Position numbers and translations under genes: made by a program. Positions 51,801 to 64,000 of a stretch of 64,000 nucleotides of DNA are shown here, piece after piece (position 1 is the first letter of the stretch; every line of letters starts with the position of its first letter). Origin of the DNA: Zeugodacus cucurbitae (taxonomy: Eukaryota > Arthropoda > Insecta > Diptera > Tephritidae); the NCBI RefSeq assembly GCF_028554725.1, contig NC_071667.1, positions 85,536,001 to 85,600,000 on the forward strand, given 5' to 3'. The notes beneath the pieces are model-generated. The model saw nothing but the letters and a program-made list of their open reading frames with translations. It did no database searches and was not told the origin of the DNA.

Positions 51801-52417
51801 GAAATTACGGTGTAATTTATTTTCGTATTTTCGTTGGTGGTGCTGATGGTTGAGATTCCATTTAATTATGGTGCGACGCCAGTTGGAAGCAGCCCATTTG
51901 AATAATATTTGCTTGCATGTGTCTGGCATAAGTGTTGTCATGCGAATGCGTAAATATTATTCAATTTTTCATTTACTCCATATCCATGCAGGGTCTCTTC
52001 GTGTCCCTATATGTATATAGAAATCCTTCGGCGGGAGTATAAAGTTGTTTGTTATTTAAGTGCGTGTCTTTTGATAAATGATTGACACATATAATGACAG
52101 TGTTAAGTAATTACATAGGTGGCATAACAAGTGCGCGGACACGCCGGACAGCTGCTCCAAGTGAATTTCACTTTCACTTTCGATCGAACTTCTAGTGAAA
52201 GTGTGGCGTATTTTGGTGAAATTAATATGGGTAAGAACACATGTCGTAATACAGTTGACCTTTGGCTACTGACACAGTGATGTGAGGGGACTTTAAATAG
52301 AAATTTCAAACACTTGTTTCAAATAATTATATGATCCGAGAATAACTTCAGGATTGGCCACTACACTTCACTTCACTTTTTCTGTGACATAATCTTAAAA
52401 CACCTTAAATTGTTAGA

Positions 52418-52460
52418 TCTCTCTCTCTCTCACTCTCTTACACTCTCACTCTATTTCTCT
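52418..52460. repeat. CT-rich simple repeat
   Basis: TCTCTCTCTCTCTC followed by CACTCTC variants; simple-sequence DNA with no other content. Confidence 0.9.
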
Positions 52461-54764
52461 CACAGTTCTTGGTGCTATTGTTCAAAAAGATCAAACTTAA
52501 GAATCAAAACGCTCGGTTCAGGGCTTCGAAATTACGCATTGTCCTATTGCCCACAGAACTATTGAAAGCACATAACGGAATAAGGATCCCCTTTTTCATA
52601 TTCACCCCATAAGTATCTGTAGCGGGAGAACCTTCAGTTAAATATTTCATACAAAACAAATCTTAGCAGCTTTGTGAAGTCACATAGCCGCAAGTGCTTG
52701 GCTCTTACTATTTGCATAAAAAACTAACTTAATTGCAGGAAGATGCAAATTGATGCAACTAAGCTTAAAATAAACAGAGCAAAATTAAATAAAAGCTTTA
52801 AAAAGTGAGTGGAGTGGAGCAAACGGGGGCTCGGCGCCGTTGGAGATAGCCAACACTTGGCGATTAAGTTCATAGCACAACATCTTCAGCTTCAGCTTCC
52901 CACCCGCACGAGGGAGAGAGTGCTCAGGAGACGTGGAAAAGTGGAAGCGAAAAGCAGTCACCATAACTCAAACGGAAAAGAAGCTTGCATATTTCTTCTT
53001 TCAGTTGCTATTGTTGTTTGTTTTGCTAACGGCCGCCTAAGCTAAGGTAATGTTATGCCGTGGAAAATTGAGCGCAGCGTAGAAATAAGCGCTGTCGAGT
53101 TACGCGGCGATGTCATGGCATCCACTGGAGAGAACTTATCAGCAAAGCAAAATAAACCAGAGACACACACACACACATACAACTTCTAAGTTCGTATTTG
53201 CTGACCTACAATCCACCCTTCCTCGACGTTGTGGCGCAGCTGTTTGATGTAACAAAGTGCCGTTTTGAAGAGCAACAACAACAATGCTAACAGCGAGCGG
53301 AATGCAAAAGAAAGGCTTGCACAACAGGAAGTTGCAATTTGCGAAATAATAAGAAGAGCGACCTCAAAATGAAAGGGTTAATTAAAAACACTGCGAAGAG
53401 CGAAACTTAATGCCACGCAAGCCGCGCTTCGTCTTGCTTTCTTCCGCAAACTTTATTTTAACTTTCTTTGCTTTGCTCTGCCTTCGCGCAAATCCCTTTC
53501 AAACCATGCGGCGTGCGGGTGCGTAGACTCTTGCTTTGTAGAATATTATGACTCGCTTTAACTAATTAGTTGCGTAATTATTTTTTCCATAAATTGCATA
53601 AGCGAAAATAAATAGAAGTGAATTTTATTCTAAATTATCACACTCAGCGCTCTTCTGCACTATTTTTTTAGAGAGATTGTGAAAATGGGAAATTGATTTT
53701 ATGCGCAGATTTCAATTAAAAACGTGTAACACTCCCAGCGCCAGCATTTCACTCTTATTTCCAATACTTTTTGCTGCCATGAAATGGCATCGGTCGGCGC
53801 CGAGTGTGTCTACCAAGTGGGACTGCCGCCTGCACTAAAGGCATATTGCCAATCCACCAGAGCTATGCGGGATTAAATTAATTGAACCTAAATGTTTCGC
53901 TAGCCACAACGTGCACTGCGCTCACATGAGGCCATGCAGAGTCATATATGCGCCGTGGGCGGGTCGGAGGAGCACTTAGTAAGAGGAGCAGGCAGTAAAA
54001 TGCAACCATTTACAATTTAAATGCATTTATCCACAATTTATATACATATTCACACATACAAAAGCGCGCACAGATCACTGGCCTTTGATTTAAAACGCTC
54101 ACCATTTACATATGCATTTGTTCATGCAAAATAAACGCTAAACTGTTGTTGGTAATTTGATTTTCGATTTGATTTGCAATTGTAAAAGTTTCGATTTTCG
54201 CCAATGCGATTAGCGTTTGCCAGAACATGTGTTTCGGGCACTTCTACGTGTGTCTGTGTGTGTAATGTTGATTAGTGTAAAACATTTTTTGCAGATTACA
54301 ATATTTATCATCTGAACTGATTCTCGTTTTTTGTTTTTGCTCTTGGGGATTAGTTCAAATGGAATCTGGTATTGCGAAAACGATTTCTATGTAGCAACTC
54401 AATTATATAAGCGAGACTTTTTTCCTGGAAAGAGCGAACTGATTACATTTTGTAGTGTTTGGTTTCCAAATCAAAGTTGTACAGTGATTTGTTCGCGTTG
54501 TCCACCTTATGTACAAGCGCTTTGAGAGATTATGGTGAATAGGAATTACAATAACAATGAATAGTTTATATGAAGATATCTTATGCTTTGCCAAAGAACA
54601 CAAATTATTCAACTTTTAATCATTCTCTCCACTTCTAGCAGGGAACGAGTCTTGTTTCTAATATTCAGCGAAGCATGTTTAAACTTTCCAAGCAATTAAT
54701 TATAACTGTGTTAGGCCATGAAAAACAACAACAAAATCTTCGAGAATAATGAGAATAAATATTT

Positions 54765-55310
54765 AGTCCTGCCATAAGTTCTGCAAGACGGTTCGGCCGT
54801 TAATCAATAGCGGCAAGCAGAGTTTATATTGGTTTTATGACGCTGCTCGAACCAAAGATATTTTGAGACACTTTAAATTTCAATGGAGTATTTGATAGAC
54901 CATGTTTTTCAACTCTGAAAATAAACTGTAGTCCAATGGATTCAAGTCTGGACTTCCCGGCGGACATTCATATGAAGCAAGGAATATTGCTTTTAAACTA
55001 CTCTTGGGTGGTGTATTCCAATGCTCTTTATTATAAAGACGTCTTCTAAAACATCACTTTTGTTTTAGTTTGACTAACTTGTCTACATAAGTTCAGAGGT
55101 GTAACGCCTTTACAGGAGAATCCCCACCAATTCATTATAATAGCTGGATGATGACCACTGTTGAACCCTTAGAATAACAATTTTTGATTCTTCGGAATGT
55201 TTTTCATGGATTTTGTCATTTTGCTTATAAAAACTTATTCAATGGGCGTTGACCGCGTGACATCAAAGCCACCGCATCGGTTGATCCTAATTTCCTTCAA
55301 GCGCCTTGGC
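54765..55310 (-). mobile_element. Degenerate Tc1/mariner-superfamily transposase
   Basis: Minus-strand translation shows GHHPAIIMNWWGFSCKGVTP near 55160-55100, then CPPGSPDLNPLDYSLFSELK near 54970-54910, then a VLQNLWQD end near 54775. The first resembles the GHHPASIMVWWGVS block and the second the SPDLNPLDY block, which includes the third catalytic Asp, of the DDE transposase in Tc1/mariner relatives. Between them the usual QQD-x-APAH catalytic segment is missing or unreadable. Stops and frameshifts are frequent, so the copy is long inactive. Boundaries are approximate and no terminal inverted repeats were identified. Confidence 0.75.
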
Positions 55311-55435
55311 AGAAGATGACCAGTTGGCCGATGGAAATCATCTAGAATAAATCTCCACACTAATCTGGTCAATATATCCATTTCCCTTGACATAGTTTTC
55401 TGTTCATAGGCTCAACTCACACCGGATTAGTCAAG

Positions 55436-55550
55436 GTTTCGACCCACACCGAACAAGACGAGACAAAAACGCATGTTTGCTAGGTTTGGGTTAGAGCAAA
55501 ATACGTTTTTGTGTTTTTGTCTAATCCAGTGTGGGTAATTTCTGCAAATT
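55436..55550. repeat. Imperfect inverted repeat (fold-back)
   Basis: The left arm contains ACCCACACCGAACAAG and GAGACAAAAACGCAT. The reverse complement of the right arm (ending near 55548) contains ACCCACACTGGATTAG and ACAAAAACGTAT. The arms are separated by about 40 bp. A single-copy fold-back or small MITE is possible. Confidence 0.6.
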
Positions 55551-56129
55551 CGTCCGCGAACAGTTTTTATGGCTGAATTGAATTGAGCAATCCGAGGTCA
55601 AAAACTTTGTAACAGAATTTATGGCAAGACAAAGCTGATTGAAAAGCTTTCGTACCTCGACTAGTTAGGCTATTACTATTTTTAAAGTCCAATATTGAAA
55701 CTCATTTTCACTATGTTTTATAGACGTCCGTATACATATAATTTACTGGCAAGGAAGGCAATATTTACTTTAAAACTTACATTATGTTAAACAAGAAGAG
55801 AATGTAATTCTAAATATAAAATTTGTTTAATTTTAATTAATTTGAAAATATTAATGCGCGCACAACTCCACCCTCCCCTCGCATAACCGCAAAGCAACCA
55901 TATCCCCATAAACTACAGGCTCACACACCCACACACACGCGTACTGGAAAGCAGGCGCAAATTTTGAATAGCTCTGCAGACAAAATGTTTGCGTTGTAAA
56001 TTAGATTTTCATAACTTAATTATAACTTGCCACTTTTTGGTTTTTTCATGTTCATGTTACGCACAAGACTCAAGGATCTGCCGGCGCGCACCTAAACAAA
56101 CACACACACACGCACACGAACACATGCTG

Positions 56130-56600
56130 TCAAATACTGTTTGAGTAAAGTTGAGATTTATGTGTGTATGTGTGCGCGCGAAATGCAGAAGAGACCGAGA
56201 GCGGCCGCCGCGCGAAATTTAACACGAGAGTGACATCTTCTGGCGCAGAACGGCATTAAATTTTGCGATAAAGTTTACGCGTTTGCATTTTGCGGTGACG
56301 GGCGTTAACGTTGGCAACAAAGTTTTGCCTTTCGCACGAGTTTTCTACAAACGCCAACGCCAGCAACAACAACAACAACAACAACGAACGACGACAACGC
56401 ACTATTGCAATTTATGTGCGCGCCGCTTTCTGCGGCTATGAAATTTCCGCCTCCGCGTCGCGCCACTTTCAAATTACGGCGAATAGTGCGCGAATAAAGC
56501 GCAGAAACGCTCCGCCGCACAACGCAAAAGGCAAGGCGGTGCTAATGCGTTGGTTGGCGCGCGGCAGTGTCAGTGCCGCGGTGGAATGGCCAGCGTGTGT
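56130..56600. promoter_or_regulatory. CpG-rich patch, candidate promoter or untranslated exon
   Basis: In strongly AT-rich surroundings this stretch carries many CpGs (for example GAGCGGCCGCCGCGCG near 56198-56213 and dense CGC/GCG around 56415-56580) and a CAA run (56363-56385). Fly promoters and 5' untranslated exons of developmental genes often look like this. It lies about 20 kb upstream of exon 1, a fitting place for a transcription start of the Side gene on the minus strand, but no clear initiator, TATA box or splice donor was fixed. Both strands carry short open frames with no recognisable product. Confidence 0.3.
56363..56385. repeat. CAA microsatellite
   Basis: About seven CAA units inside the CpG-rich patch. 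On the plus strand they would read as an Asn run, on the minus strand as a Val run. Confidence 0.95.
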
Positions 56601-59600
56601 GTGTGACATCAAAGCAAATATTTACTAACTAATTTAAGTTTTTTCTTTCGCTTGTGTCGGATTTGATATTTTCAAAAGCGTAAAAAATATTAGTTTACTT
56701 AATTATTATGTCGTTAGCACGCTTTTTAAATTACATACAATTTTTTCAAATATATTTATGTATATTTGTTTGTATGCCAGGACATAGAAAACCAGTATAC
56801 TGATTTGGACTCGACTGAATTTTTCAAAAACAGCTTTACACATTCCCCGAGAGCGTTCTCAGCGACTGAGATTCAGTACAAATGGTGGGCGTGGCCTTTT
56901 CATGGTCTAAAATTGTTGAATCTATATAACAGAGAAAAATAACCACTTGTTAAGTAGAGATTTTTCTATAAAATTTCAGGTTTTTTGTTGTTTTGTAGCG
57001 ATTATCTAAAAAACTAAAGCTTGAAATGGTAAGCATGAATTCGTTTTCATCGAGGTCAAACAAGTTGTTTCGACGGAGTTGGACGGGAGAGAATGTAGTG
57101 TTAGTTGAGTGGGAGTATTGCGGCATACAAAGAGGGGATTAGTGTCATTGCATGTATGGCAAGAGCTTAACAGGCCAAAGTATACAGAACGCAAGACTGC
57201 CGGTTCTGTGCTACCGGATTTGACCCTGATTTTAGTTAAACTGTCCTTTTAGCGATCTAACCCTCTTTGGAGCGATATTTTTATGCATTATTCGATTGCG
57301 ATAATTTACAGCATTTTTTAATTCATTTTTGTTAAGAAATTGGACAATGTGAAACAAATGTGACTGGTCAACACTAAAACAGCGTTATCGCATTAAACTT
57401 AAATTAATCAGATCAGTCAATCATATATTTATATTTGAGAATAAACAGCAATCGTATCAGATATGGCAAAAAGCTTTTAATATTTTATTTACTTGACGTT
57501 AAGTGACTTTAGAACAAAATCAAGCAGCCCGTTCATAGAAGAGTTTGTCTCTACACAAGATTCATATATCTTTATGTATGACTTACATATGCACTTAGAT
57601 ATATTAATTTGCTTTATTTATATCGCTGATATGCAAGTGAAATTCCACAAACACATATCAATTTGCAATTTTCTAATTAAACTCTTTACGAAATTAAATA
57701 TTTGGGGTTGGATTCACACAAACGATTTTGCTTTCACTTATTTGTATAAACGACTATATATACATATTTTAGTTGACTAAGTAAAGATTTGTGCACAAAT
57801 CTCAAGTTATTTATAAATTTGCTTGCCTAAGCCTGGACAAACGGATTTACTTGATTATTAAATGTTTCACAGTAAGTTTTGCATTCCATAACATACGAGG
57901 GTTGAATTCACATTTCTGAACTAACGATGGAAACAGAAATAGTTTTTGTTGAAAATGGCTTTAAGGTTTCGAAAAATATTCGCATAGCGACCAGTAAACT
58001 GATGAATTTGTTGAATATACCAAAAAGTCTTATGTCTTGCCTAAGAACCTGAAAATCTCGTAGGTGATCCCGTCAATATCTGTGATGATTTTGAAAAATG
58101 TTCAAATAATTTTACGAAAACATTTTTGAAAACGAAAATTTTTAACAAATCATAGGTTTTAGCCATTAAAAGCAACAAAACTTATGACAAAATATATCAG
58201 TTATTTGCATGCAATTTTGAAGAAGCCCCTGACAGCATAAGATATACGCTCGGCGCCAGTTATTAAATAGGAAGCTTCGTATTTTATTCAGCTGCAGGTT
58301 GTTGTTGTTGTTGAATATTTCAATATTAATATTTTGTTGCTTCAAATGGTTTTTACTGCAAGACAACTTGTTGTTGCTCCCTTTTATTGTGCACACATTG
58401 ATATCGCAAATGATTTTAAATGATTGGTGGTAGACTTTAATATACTAAATTAATTTGGTTTATCGCAAAGGCACTCAATTAGGCTAATCTCAGACTTGCA
58501 CATGCAGGCCACATGCAACACACACGAGCACACTGCCACCGAATTTCATATTTACTCACATATTTAAAAGTGAATTTTCTTTGAACAAAGCAATATTCAG
58601 GCGGAAGCACTTTTGTGTCATGCTTATTAATTAAAGCATACGTCTTCAAAGACTATTAGTTATCCTTAAAGTTAAGGAAAGAAAGATACTTCTATGCTAT
58701 AATATATACACTATTGTTGTTATTGTTCTTTAGTAGTCCTCGAAAATATCGCACACCGTGTAAGGATTTGCTCGCAGACAGTGCGCCGTTAATTTCGGAA
58801 AACAAATTTTCAACAACAGTTTCCCATTCGCCGTGTAAATATTAAGAGAATTTCGCAAAGTCATTGAACTTGGAACTTGCAACTTGAAGACAGCTCAGTT
58901 GCAGCCAGCCGGCTTTAAGACGCGGCTTTTATTTGTTTTGTAATGTCGCTCTCCGTGTCGTCGCCGCCACTTGAAACTCATTTAATGCCTTACTTCATTA
59001 CCCCGCTGACTTTATATTTGACTTGCGCTTTTATTTCGTTTTACTTTTGCTTCTGCTTTACTCAGTTATGCAAGAGTTGAGTTGAAACTTGTGTTGAAAG
59101 GCTGCGCGAGTACGCAACGTCAACACGCTGATGGATGAAACAATATCTTAATTTAAGCATTTTGCCTGGCAGTACGCAGTACTCAAGCAGCCAAGCAACA
59201 TGGCGGGGATGTTGGGTAATGTGAGGGCTGATACTATGTGAAATGATAAAGCATGGATATTCTTTAGATTTTTCTATATTAAAAATTCTCATATCCAATT
59301 ATTTAATTTTACTATTGGAATGCAATTTTAATACTCCCATTTCATTAATTTGGAATTTGTACTTTTATGGCGGGTTTTTGATTACCATTTCATCGCATAT
59401 GAATTATAAAATAAAGCAAATAACTTTTCACATTTGCTCACCTCCAATTTAGTAAATTCATAAAAATTCAATAGTTTCATATTACCTGCAAAGAAATAAA
59501 AAAATGTATTTAGCAAATTGTAAAAAAAATTATTTTTGTATTAAAAAATCTCATTTATAACGAGCAATGCATATAATACCAGTAAGGATAGCTAAATTCG

Positions 59601-59881
59601 AACCGAAGAACACATAATTTTTGCTGAAATTATCTCTATTTCATAAATTTTCTAAAAAAAAATATATATAGTTACTCTTACCGCTTACTATTAATATTCC
59701 ATTGGAATTGCTTAAACTTTTTCTACTTGTTCAACATGTTCCGAAGATATTTAATACTTCCTCAAACAAAGAATAATTTTCTACTCTCTCCATAGTCTTT
59801 TATAGTACACAATCGATATTACTTTAGAAAATGTAAACCTTCAATACAATATTGAACTTGATTCAATATATTTTTATTATT

Positions 59882-59944
59882 AGTACTTTTTCAAGAAGAT
59901 ACTTCTTCTTTCAAGAAGATACTTCTTCTTCTTGAAAAAGTACT
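59882..59944. repeat. 63-bp hairpin with an internal 20-bp tandem duplication
   Basis: The outer arms AGTACTTTTTCAAGAAG (59882-59898) and CTTCTTGAAAAAGTACT (59928-59944) are exact reverse complements. The interior holds two perfect tandem copies of TCAAGAAGATACTTCTTCTT (59891-59910 and 59911-59930), itself palindromic in part. A stable stem is expected. No tRNA- or snRNA-like features were seen. Confidence 0.9.
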
Positions 59945-62900
59945 CCAAATTATTTTTTCCACGACGTGCAATAAAAATGTTTAATATAAACTGCCTTCAA
60001 AGTTATTTCCACAGTTCTAGGTGTGGAAATAGAGAGTCACAGCAGAAGACAACATGCTGAGAGCAATTACTTTTGGGAATTTGTCAGACACAAATGTAGA
60101 TACTTCATTCGATTCAAATAAATTTTTGTCCGAAAATTCAACAGAAATAAAAAAAAGTCGATTTCAGTGTGTGGCATTGAAAAGTGTGGGTCACTTGTGC
60201 GGCGGCAGAGAGAGAGACCATACCAAAGTGCTAAAGGATAACTACGGTTATTTAGGTTACAAAAAATATGCAGCTTCAATAATATAATAAGTTCTCTGCG
60301 GCTTGTTATTCACCTGGAGGCAAGTTAGGCGTCGAGTTGCAAGCAGTGGCCGAAGAGCTATTTTACCTACTGTTGACACATACATAAACGCTCGATAATT
60401 ATTACTGCCTAAGAGCTATTACTTTGTAGTTCGTATTGAGCACAAATTGAGAGTTGATAATAATTAAAAGACAAAAGGAAGAAGCTAGACAAACAAAATA
60501 ATATTGCACTTAAATGTACCGTAATGTGTTAACTTTCCAAATACTGCTTCAAACCATTTCGGTATACCTTATTAGTCCACGCTTCATGAATACACACATC
60601 CTGAATACACAACTGCGAACATTTCCACATACGAGTATCTAAAACACAAACAAGGGTTGTGGTGAAGGGGAGAAGGTGGCGGCTGTAAATATATTACACG
60701 CTGTAATTTAGCACTATTCCGCACACAAAGATTGCCGTGAAATTCCTGTAATTAGCCATTAAATAAACTGATTTCTGTTGGAGCTTGATGGAACGGGCTG
60801 AAAAACTTTCGCCACAAATGCGGGCGAGCGACCAAACAAAAACACGTCGAAAAAGCACATTAAGCGGCAGAGCAATGCCAACAAAAACTCTCCCACAAAA
60901 ACGAGCAAAATCGATAGCAAAGGCAATGATAGTGGGCTTATAAACGAATAAAGCGGCACCAGCAGACGGACGAAGTTTAATTTATGAGCCTCACATGATA
61001 AACTACTCCAAGCAGCCCAACAACACAGGCACACACACAAGCTCACTCACTCACGTATGTTTGTATATGTGCTTGTGTGTGTTGTATGCATGCAATTCAT
61101 CTCTTTGTTGCCAAGTACTATATGGAGAATTAAGCTACACCTTTACAAATAGATGCGCAATTAAGCACTTTCTCAAGTTGCATGGCGCCTTGTCGCCTTT
61201 GTTTCCTTGCAATTTTCGGTGCATACTGGTTGGCTCATACAAAAGCACGTCTCTACACATACGCGGTCTGACCGTTCCGAGCGGCAGCCACATTTACAGA
61301 CGATAGTACATCATACTTTGGCCATTATTTTCGGATGCCTGTCCATTTTCCGCCACAGGCACATACATACACCATTCTTTATGCTTAGGTTCTTCTATAC
61401 GTATGGCTCTCCAAATATTCTTTATATAAGTTCGCTCTACTTTCACATAAACACAAATGTGTTGGTTTATATGTTTTTAAGTTAGATGTCCACAGGTTTG
61501 TAGCTCTGTAAATTTGTATGTATTCCACCCACATTGCTCTCCTTGGTGCCCAGCGAAGTGTTCAAATAAATCTTCGAGTTCCGCTTGTGGTTGTATTTCA
61601 TATGACGTTGCTGTGATCACTGCGTTTTCGACCCAGCCTCTAGAGTTGGCCCATATATACACGGAAGTGTTCGCAAAGTTTGAAATAACGAGTGTAAATA
61701 AGAATAACATTTATTTATCGGCAACACAATAATTCTACTGATCTATTCCTCAGTTCTATTCCTTAGTTAATATTGTGTTTCGGTGGAAATATAATATGTC
61801 TGAAAGCTAGGGAGAAACTGTGATCTTTACTGTTCGTGATTTCAATATATTTGACATGAGTCGACTTAAGAACTGTGTAAAAGAGACCAAGAGCTTTGTC
61901 GAATCCTGAGAGACTTTGAATCCGTTAGGAGTGTTCAAGCGCCAAAAGGACAATTGAGAGCTGTGTAAATGATATCCTCTGTAGTCGTGGACATTCTAAA
62001 AATATAAATTTGTACCAACTTTTGAAAATTTTTGACTAATCGATTATGCTCTTGAGACACTGTGCGCGGCTTACGGTTAAAATACGAGCGAAAGGCAGCA
62101 TATTTCTCAAGCAACTAATGTATGCTGAGCGCCAGAGTTGTAAAATAACCGCAGCTTTTAAGAAATAAATCGTGGAGTTTTCTTCCCAATTGCACTTAGG
62201 CGGCCGAATCCATATCTTCCACAAGTACATATTCGTACGTATAGTACATAGATGCCTGGGTGTGAACAAGTGTGCGCCACCGCATCCGACGGCCGTTTTA
62301 CGGCTACGGCGGACACTTACTTCGTAGTTACCGCAATTTTCCAGTCAGTATTGCCTAACAAGTGCGCTCGCAATATGGCTGCTGTGCCGGGCCGGCTTCC
62401 TGGCATGCCAATCCTAATATATGCGGCAAGTTTGTTAGCCTTCTTGGGGCTCTGCCTCGTATACCGTTTGAATGCACGATGATTATGTTTTTCTTCGCTT
62501 GCTGATGCTCTATGCTGCTACGACTGCTAGTTGTGGCCGTGTTCTACGCTGGCCATTGCGAAGAACGCTTTTCAACTTATGCCAACTTATTCCTTGGAAC
62601 TGACGGCTAACGGTGTTTTCTTTACTCTCTCAGTGTGTGTATGCGGTAGTAACTCTCCATTGAAAAATTACAAGCCTTCAGACGATAACTACGCATGTAT
62701 GAGTGCTCTTCTTCTTCTGCTGTTTTAACATACTAGTTCATTGCCCTCCTACCTCCTCTCCGTTGCTTGCCGTTCACATCTTACGGGTTGGCTATTAGTT
62801 TGCTTTTGTTGAGTGAATAAACGCTATAATAAATTTTCGAAACATCCTGACATGATTGTAAATAACGGCTTCCCTGCATGTGTTTACAGGTAAAAGCCGA

Positions 62901-64000
62901 GACTCGTGTGCATATGTATCGCTCTCTCTCTCTTGTTTCGTAGCTGTATTAATTTGAAAGTTTTGCAGCAACGCTTGCCAAATGTGTTTTACCGTCGACA
63001 TAATGACTGTAATAATGTTTCCTCTTTGTATGAATGGATAAAATGTTCTTCCTATTTAATTCACTTAAGATAATAGCCGCATTCACATACTCTTGTTCTG
63101 AGTATATTACAACTATACAGGTATATACTAGATGAAGAGGAATGTGTTCGTACATAATATATACGAGTATAATGTGAACGAGAAAACTATCTCATCTATC
63201 TTTCAGTTGGGAATGAGTTATGACGTGTTTCTTAAACAACTACTAACAGAAGAACCAGAAAACAGAAGAATTATTTGATCCAGAACATCAATTGATTTAA
63301 ATCGTTTATAGGTAAGATACCCACTACCATCTACCATATAATATTGTCCTCCGAACTCCTCTTTATAACATCGAATGATTCAAGATAAAGTAGAGTTGTG
63401 AATGAGTCTCTTTGATTTAATATAAGAAATATGTGAATACAGCCACTTAATACTGACGCTTTGTGGGTTGAGATATCTTCTACTACTAAGAGCATCCAAG
63501 AACTCTACTATATTACCAACAACAATACTACCAAATCACTCCCAGATTATTGACACAATTATTGCCTTTACAGGTGATTCCTTTCTCCTTTGAATTCCCG
63601 AACGCAAACAAATTTCCGCTTAGTGAATAAATTTGATATGAATTTTGCAATCATCAATTTAAAATTTTCCATTTTTTCATGCAAACTAAGCAACTTTCAC
63701 CCATTTGACCTATTCTGGCGTACACAAAGCTTTATACCCATTCACTCGCCTTCTTTCGGACCGTCTTTCTAGTGACCTGCAGCAAGAAACCTGGCAAATT
63801 AGCAAATAAATTATAAGCAAATAACAAATAGAAGGAAAGAAAGTATTTAATAAGCAAACAAGAAGGGGAATTATCGGAAAAGGGGGAAACACAAAAGATG
63901 AACGAATTTCGCCGCAAGCAACGAATGCAATGTGGGCCAACAGGTTGGCGATGACAAAGAGAGTTGAAGGTGAGAGATAGAAACGAATCAAACTGAAAGG

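Larger units (their letters stand above)
36551..64000 (-). other. Probable intron 5' of exon 1 (or upstream region); no supported gene
   Basis: The acceptor at 36551 demands an upstream exon ending in phase 1. Likely G|GT donors on the minus strand up to 64000 were examined; none followed an ATG plus hydrophobic leader in the right frame. The region is therefore read as intron of at least 27 kb. It holds repeat fragments (37071-37185, 47393-48828), retrotransposon ends (41460-41640, 46437-46560), a Tc1/mariner relic (54765-55310), fold-back sequences (55436-55550, 59882-59944) and a CpG-rich patch (56130-56600). The remainder shows no recognisable gene; the longest frame (225 codons, 42281-42958, minus) is low-complexity and unlike any known protein. 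Confidence 0.55.

Noticed and set aside
63710..63991. Minus-strand frame with a hydrophobic start (MIRFYLSPSTLFVIANLL...) as a signal-peptide exon.
   Set aside because: No suitable phase-1 donor follows the hydrophobic part, and the frame runs on into low-complexity sequence.
1..64000. tRNA, rRNA, snRNA genes and CRISPR arrays.
   Set aside because: No tRNA A/B boxes with a foldable cloverleaf, no rRNA-like stretch and no regularly spaced repeats were seen. Small RNA genes without strong sequence signatures cannot be excluded by eye.

Overview
The window is an AT-rich, intron-dominated stretch of an insect nuclear genome, most likely a higher fly (Brachycera, a tephritid fruit fly being plausible). 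The basis is a sidestep-type immunoglobulin gene with very long introns, near-consensus GTAAGT splice donors, abundant CA/GT, TA and CAA microsatellites, and relics of transposon types common in flies. Species assignment is inference. There are no bacterial features: no operons, ribosome binding sites or CRISPR arrays.

One protein-coding gene can be supported. It lies on the minus strand and fills at least the first 36.5 kb. Nine internal exons were joined by frame and splice sites: 36418-36550, 20002-20140, 19797-19866, 19457-19567, 9266-9472, 8975-9120, 8663-8813, 3999-4129 and 789-948. Together they give 1248 nt (about 416 residues) of uninterrupted reading frame encoding four consecutive Ig domains, with paired cysteines at residues 18/95, 147/200, 245/298 and 347/397. 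The FDVRGR and DEGVYRCRVDF motifs and the fourth-domain opening resembling YPPQVTLSLGS are typical of the Sidestep (Side) family, the transmembrane partners of Beaten-path proteins in fly axon guidance. The start codon and signal peptide were not found and probably lie beyond 64000. The fifth Ig, fibronectin-III, transmembrane and cytoplasmic parts expected for the family lie before position 1. The paralogue was not determined.

Layout by coordinate. 1-182: heptamer tandem repeat. 789-9472: exons 9 to 5, with an RTE-like retrotransposon relic (about 2985-3660) and a 0.65 kb inverted-repeat element at TTAA (4932-5591) in the introns. 6787-7329 and 10621-11163: two nearly identical 543-bp direct repeats flanking exons 5 to 7. 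19457-20140: exons 4 to 2. 20141-36417: a 16.3 kb intron with a repeat-family copy and a non-LTR retrotransposon 3' end. 36418-36550: exon 1 of the visible set. 36551-64000: no supported gene; probably the intron 5' of that exon. It holds two more retrotransposon 3' ends, a 1.4 kb dispersed repeat, a Tc1/mariner transposase relic, a CpG-rich patch near 56.2-56.6 kb and a hairpin at 59.9 kb.

No clearly undescribed biological system was found. The points most worth a second look are the near-identical duplication bracketing three exons, the TTAA inverted-repeat element, and retrotransposon 3' ends carrying telomere-like AACCT repeats.
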